A stretch of DNA of 64,000 bases. It comes from Apiosordaria backusii. Its lineage: Eukaryota; Ascomycota; Sordariomycetes; Sordariales; Lasiosphaeriaceae. Numbering within the stretch: position 1 is the first letter of the stretch; each line of letters begins with the position of its first letter. The translations under genes were made by a program, and so were the position numbers. Below, in pieces: positions 60,004-64,000 of this stretch. The DNA lies in NCBI GenBank assembly GCA_030549205.1, contig JAUKTV010000004.1, positions 2,852,001-2,916,000 on the forward strand, in the 5' to 3' direction. The notes below the pieces were generated by a model, which had not been told where the DNA came from, did no database searches, and was given only the letters and a program-made list of their open reading frames with translations.

Positions 60004-60745
60004 TCAAGCAGTAGCCTTTTTCCCACCAGGACCCATCACATCCTCCACCAACCCCCTCCACAAATCCTTGATCATCCCGCTGCCCATCTCGTCATACCCC
60101 TGTCCCTCGCCCTGCTCAGGCTGCATGTTATACACAAACCGCAGCTTCACACCGTCTACGAACCCGCCCTCCGGCAGCGCGACACTGTCAGGGTTGGCAG
60201 CAACAATTTTGGGTTCAGGCTCTTTCGTCTCTGGGGCAAAGTCGGTAGTTTCTGGAGCAAACAACCCTGAGGGGGGGCCGGAGATGTTGTCTGGCAGCAA
60301 GGGGACGCGGATGTTGCTGTAAGGGTCGAAGTTGGGGTCGAGCGCAAACAGATCTGGGAGGATGAGAGAGTCGACTGTGTGGTGAGCTAGCGCTGGGCGC
60401 GGGGCGGAGTGGTGGAAGGTTTGCATGAAGCGGAAGGGGTGGGGTTGTTGCCCCCCGTGAGGGGAGGTAGGGAGGACGGGGCGGGAGGGGGAGGTGGAGG
60501 TTGAGTGGGAGCGGGTGGACTGAGAGAGACAGAGAGAGAGATGTTAGAGATGGTTGAACGCGAGAGAGGGGGTGAGTAGAAGAACATACCTCTGCATCCT
60601 CTTCCAGAATGGAAGGATTTGGTTTTCTTACTGCCTTGGTGGCAGCATTGGTGGCGGCGAGGAGGTGACTTGGGCGGGCGACGGGGGAGGATGTGCTGAG
60701 GGCGCGGGTGAATTTGGAAAAGGTGGGAGCGATTCTTGAAGACAT
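60004..60745 (-). CDS. Probable mitochondrial protein, unknown function
   Basis: Two exons (60745-60590 and 60519-60004) encode 223 residues. The start MSSRIAPTFSKFTRALSTSS is a clear mitochondrial presequence: basic, hydroxylated and without acids for about 40 residues. The intron has a long CT tract (TCTCTCTCTGTCTCTCTCAG) before the acceptor. After it the protein reads PHPFRFMQTFHHSAPRPALA, then LILPDLFALDPNFDPYSNIR, an acidic/Pro spacer and WRGLVEDVMGPGGKKATA. I do not recognise a family. The compact conserved-looking centre suggests a small matrix or inner-membrane assembly factor, or an accessory subunit. Confidence 0.7.
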
Positions 60746-61942
60746 TGTGCTTATGAGGGTATGTGGTGTTTGGTAGAAGTCAAGCTGGAGATGTGACAAT
60801 GGCTGGGTGAATAACGAGCTTCGAGGTAGCTTGGGGTAGTAGCAGTGATCAATGGCAATGCAGGCACGCAGAGGAAATGGATGAAGAACAAGACAGATAG
60901 ATGATGAACAAGATCAAGAGACCAGAGCAACGCGAAGCAGGCGAGCAATCGATTGATAAAGGGGAAGCTGAGTCAAAGACCAGGGGCAGGCTGGGTATAC
61001 CACAGCAAGTCAGTTTTCCCAGATCCCGGACCTCCGCATTGGAATGTGTGGAGGGGAGCTATCGCCCGACCAGCAAGTCCTGGGCAACCACCCCCCTCCC
61101 TCCGCCTTTTCTCCCCCCTCTCCCCGCTTCCCGTCTGCCCTTTCTTTCTTTTCGTTGAAGCAGACGCATCCATTACGGTGTTACAGTTTCGGCCCACCGT
61201 TACGGAATGCTCAGGCACAGCAAGCATGCATCGAACGACCTTGATACGGAGCAGGAGTACGAAATGCAGTCGGTCGTTCCCGCTTGCGTTTTGGTGCACG
61301 AGTGAACCGAGCATGCGTCGATCGCATCGGAAACTCGGACCAGCCCAGGACAATTGCAGGATTCGAAGCCATCGCGCAAACTTTGTGACGAGGACTCGCT
61401 ACTGTCCCCGATTTCGCTTCTCCCGTCAAGTTTCAGCAACAAAAAAAGCAGAGGTCCCACCACAATCCCAACGGACCCGACTTTGCAAGCCTCACCCCTG
61501 GTCAATCATTCCAAAGTCCATGGCCAGCCAGCTTGAACGCGACAGCGGCACAGCAGCCCAACCCACTTTTGTTGAGGGAGCTTGGGCTTCACAGAGATCT
61601 GTGGTCTGTCCCGCGTGCATGGAGGCGGTCAACTCTAACCAGACATTCCTTTCCCCATGAGGCTTAGTGCTAGTGTCAACAAAACTAAAAATGTCGGAGC
61701 TACATTACCAATTCCGTTCCTGGTCCAGCACTCCACGGCGTTAAGCTGGATTAGACCTTCTTTTCTCTTGAGCACCATTCGGGGTTTGTGTGGGATTGCG
61801 ATCTCGTCTTTTTTTGAGGGTCACCTGAGCCTCTCAGGGGTTTTTCATTCGGCCCAGGTTGGCCTCATCCACACGTGTCTGGGGAAAAAACCTGGAGAGG
61901 CTGGAGACGAGCAACGACATCAGCAGGCATTGCTCCTTGCTT

Positions 61943-61958
61943 CCCCCCCCCCCCCCCC
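61943..61958. repeat. Poly-C tract, 16 bases
   Basis: Sixteen consecutive C in an intergenic region. Confidence 0.9.
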
Positions 61959-62529
61959 AACCACGTGTGTGTGTCATATGGGGAATTTAGCCAAGAAGGA
62001 AGAAAGGAACGGCGTCCGAGAGTTGGAAACGTCGAGAATGTGAGGGTTGGGGTTAACTATAGTCTAAACCAAGCAGTTGCAAGTGCATCGGATCCTTTCG
62101 GCAGATAAGATCTCACCGGCCCTTCCGAGATAACCGAACCCAGTCGACAACAACGGCCTCAAAAACGGAGAGGTGCAACGGGCGCGATATTCTTCGGCAA
62201 ACATGGCTTTGACTCACGTGCGTACGAAGCAAGCATTGCCGGGACTGCACGTCATGTCATACAACCTCGACGGTGGACAAATGGGCTAGGAAGTGAGTGT
62301 CGCAGTTGAGTACCTCGGCAAGATTGGTATTCTCTAATGTACATACAAGATGCGCCATAGCCGATGCAAGCTGTATCGAACAGCTGGAGCCACAGTTATC
62401 CACATTGTGGTGGTTATGCTTTCACGTGCTGATTGCTGGCTTTTGACGTAGGCGATGGGAAGTAACATGTCGTCCTGACCAGCTTGAATCTCTCTGACTT
62501 TCACCGACAGAGTCTGCTTGGGATCCCTC

Positions 62530-62728
62530 CTCCAGCTCAAGCTTACCTTTAGGTGATGGTGGAAGACTATTCCGCAGATCGGTTCCAGGGCCTTTCTGCA
62601 TGCTGGACAGGTCCATGTAGGCGTCCTTGGTTTCTCGGTGGGCATGTGCTCCCTTGTGCCTGTAGGCAAGCTTGTATGCATTCTAGGCAGGTGCTGAACA
62701 GAGCTTTGTTTTCCTGTCTTGTCTCCAT
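62530..62728 (-). CDS. Cysteine-rich frame, possible broken zinc-binding gene
   Basis: From ATG 62728 the first frame begins METRQENKALFSTCLECIQA and reaches GSTCP. The overlapping frame then reads TEKPRTPTWTCPACRKALEP and meets a consensus splice donor (GTAAGC) near 62550. Read in series, the cysteines would be spaced C-x2-C-x3-C-x7-C and C-x2-C, suggestive of a zinc-binding module. Joining them needs a one-base shift at a CCC. This could be chance. I recognise no family. Confidence 0.2.
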
Positions 62729-62958
62729 GTTGAGTACCTAGTATGGGAAGTTACGAGTGGGCAACAGACCGGGCGGTCATGGGCTACTCCTTCGGCTTCA
62801 GCTACTTGGAAGACTTTGCGATCCTTGACTGATCTTACAACCATTGGTCTCCTCGTGGTTGCAACATTCGTTTACCGACAACACTCGTTTACTCCGCACA
62901 TTGATATACGCACATTGATTTTGAACCCGCAGTCTGGCAGCTCGCCCCAAGAAGCACA

Positions 62959-64000
62959 ATGGCTGCCCCTCAAACGCCAGCGCAGTTGGGTACCTAGAAT
63001 AATCCAATTACTGTTGGTGACGTCTTCCCGTCCGGCGAAAACGAACAGTTCCCCGGTTTCATACGAGGCCTAAGCTTCAGTGAACATGAAACACCATATC
63101 AAAGGGGGAAGAGGCATGGGCAAGCATTTAAAACGGAGATTCGGCTCAACATCATCCATTACATCCGCAACGGTGGCTTTCCATCAGAGTCAGTTGCCCA
63201 CTACACTATTCAAAATATATGCTAGCAGAAGATACTCACAGTGTTGCAAGGTTCAAATGGTCGAATTGGTGCAACGAGTTCAGAATGCAACTGGATGGCA
63301 GCCCTGATTGGAAACCGATTTTGGATGAGCTGGGGGGAATTGCCGAAGGCGCAGAGGTGGCACTCGACGATATCATTGTGTTGAACGCACGTCAGGAACT
63401 AGCTGCCTGGGGACGAACATGCCGGGATCTAGACATAGCCTGGGAACACACGTTGTGGCCTATCGATGATTATCACGCCTACTACTCAGCCCATGAGCCA
63501 ACCCTTTACCGAAACATCTTGTCGGAGCATGTGGATACGAGTACCAGCGCCTACTTCTCAGATACAGTAACCAATAGCCTCCCCATCGCCACACATTCCT
63601 GGAACATGTCTGCAACTCGGACAAAAGGGGTTCCTGCCCCAAAAAAAGAGGGAGATTTTTACCTTGATAGCGTAACGAAAATACAGCATCCCGTTATCTT
63701 GCTCGAGATCCGCCCAAACCGGGACCTAGATGACCAGAACGCCATCAGCCACTTCATCGTCACTAAGCCTGGCGTGCTCATGATGAGCGGCATGAACATC
63801 TGCGGTTTTTCGGTGGTCCTGGATACAATATTTTCGTCTCTTGATCGCAGACTGCTTCCGAATGATATCCCCATGGTATTCATTGCGCGGAAGATGCTTA
63901 CGTGCTGCACAAATGTGCCAATGGCTATCGAGATGCTCCAGAAACTACGATACGGCTCATCACGGAACCTCCTCTTGTCCCAGAGTGGCACGTTATTGGA
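62959..64000 (+). CDS. Acyl-CoA:6-aminopenicillanate acyltransferase-like (peptidase C45) gene, partial and possibly broken
   Basis: The right edge cuts this gene. Two exons are visible, joined at a likely intron 63172-63225 (GTGGCT...GCTAG), giving HETPYQRGKRHGQAFKTEIR ... IIHYIRN|AEDTHSVARF. The family pattern continues with DELGGIAEGAEVALDDIIVL-N-A-R, LPIATHSWNMSA and KPGVLMMSGMNICGFSVVLD. Known C45 proteins are Ntn hydrolases that cut themselves before a Cys (G/E-C-T-S). Here the aligned stretch reads V-D-T-S-T-S-A-Y-F, so the nucleophile position is Ser (codon AGT, 63540-63542). The only nearby in-frame ATG (62959, MAAPQTPAQLGT) is followed by TAG at 62995, after which the frame is open. 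The 5' end is therefore mis-modelled or the gene is disabled. No biosynthetic cluster partner is visible, but the flank is cut off. Confidence 0.65.

Larger units (their letters stand above)
60746..62958. other. 2.2 kb stretch without a supported gene
   Basis: Upstream of the mitochondrial-protein gene and of the acyltransferase-like gene. It contains a C16 tract and a cysteine-rich minus-strand frame pair (62530-62728). A long plus-strand frame at 60953-61660 has no domain or codon character of a gene. Confidence 0.5.

Noticed and set aside
60953..61660. 235-codon plus-strand frame
   Set aside because: Arg/Ser/Pro-rich with no domain, no conserved-looking motif and no supporting signals. 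Judged spurious.
1..64000. CRISPR arrays, insertion sequences, transposons, integrated viral genes
   Set aside because: No spaced direct repeats, transposase or reverse-transcriptase motifs, terminal inverted repeats or viral genes were seen. The gene set is eukaryotic.

Overview
The window is nuclear DNA from a filamentous ascomycete (Pezizomycotina), most likely a sordariomycete close to the Sordariales. Genes are interrupted by short GT...AG introns of about 50-80 bases. The gene set is typically fungal: PAC1/LIS1, a PTH11-like (SAT4) receptor domain, a Zn2Cys6 regulator and a quinate-repressor homologue. I found no bacterial, viral or transposon gene, no CRISPR array, and no tRNA or 5S rRNA I could defend. 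The species cannot be named from the sequence alone.

The left 25 kb is gene-poor. It holds a peptide transporter (PTR2 type), an unusual fusion of a PTH11-like seven-helix receptor to a FucP-type sugar transporter, a six-exon Zn2Cys6 transcription factor and a quinate-repressor-like protein, separated by 1-5 kb stretches without a recognisable gene. From 27 kb to 61 kb the window is a compact housekeeping block: class 1A-like dihydroorotate dehydrogenase, SFM1, KEX1, DRE2, an STF2/TMA10-like protein, mitochondrial methionyl-tRNA formyltransferase, PAC1, two unrecognised proteins, PEX19, a branched-chain aminotransferase, a long disordered protein, another conserved unknown, ethanolamine-phosphate cytidylyltransferase, RAE1 and a probable mitochondrial protein. 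The last kilobase enters an acyl-CoA:6-aminopenicillanate acyltransferase-like gene that runs off the right edge. Neighbouring genes do not share an obvious pathway. They are independent transcription units, several in divergent or convergent pairs.

Two things stand out. First, the receptor-transporter fusion (8150-11265) is a single reading frame with no intron between the two modules. Its transporter half has Asn where E. coli FucP has the protonatable Asp46, which suggests a sensor or transceptor rather than an ordinary symporter. Second, four genes (quinate-repressor-like, SFM1, KEX1, PEX19) each carry one frame break that a single extra C or G in or near a C/G run would repair. This is most simply a systematic homopolymer undercall in the assembly, and it should be resolved before any of these genes is called a pseudogene.

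Splice sites were placed by eye from GT/AG signals, reading-frame phase and remembered family consensus. For every spliced gene the coordinates are the span from start codon to stop codon, and introns are given in the text.
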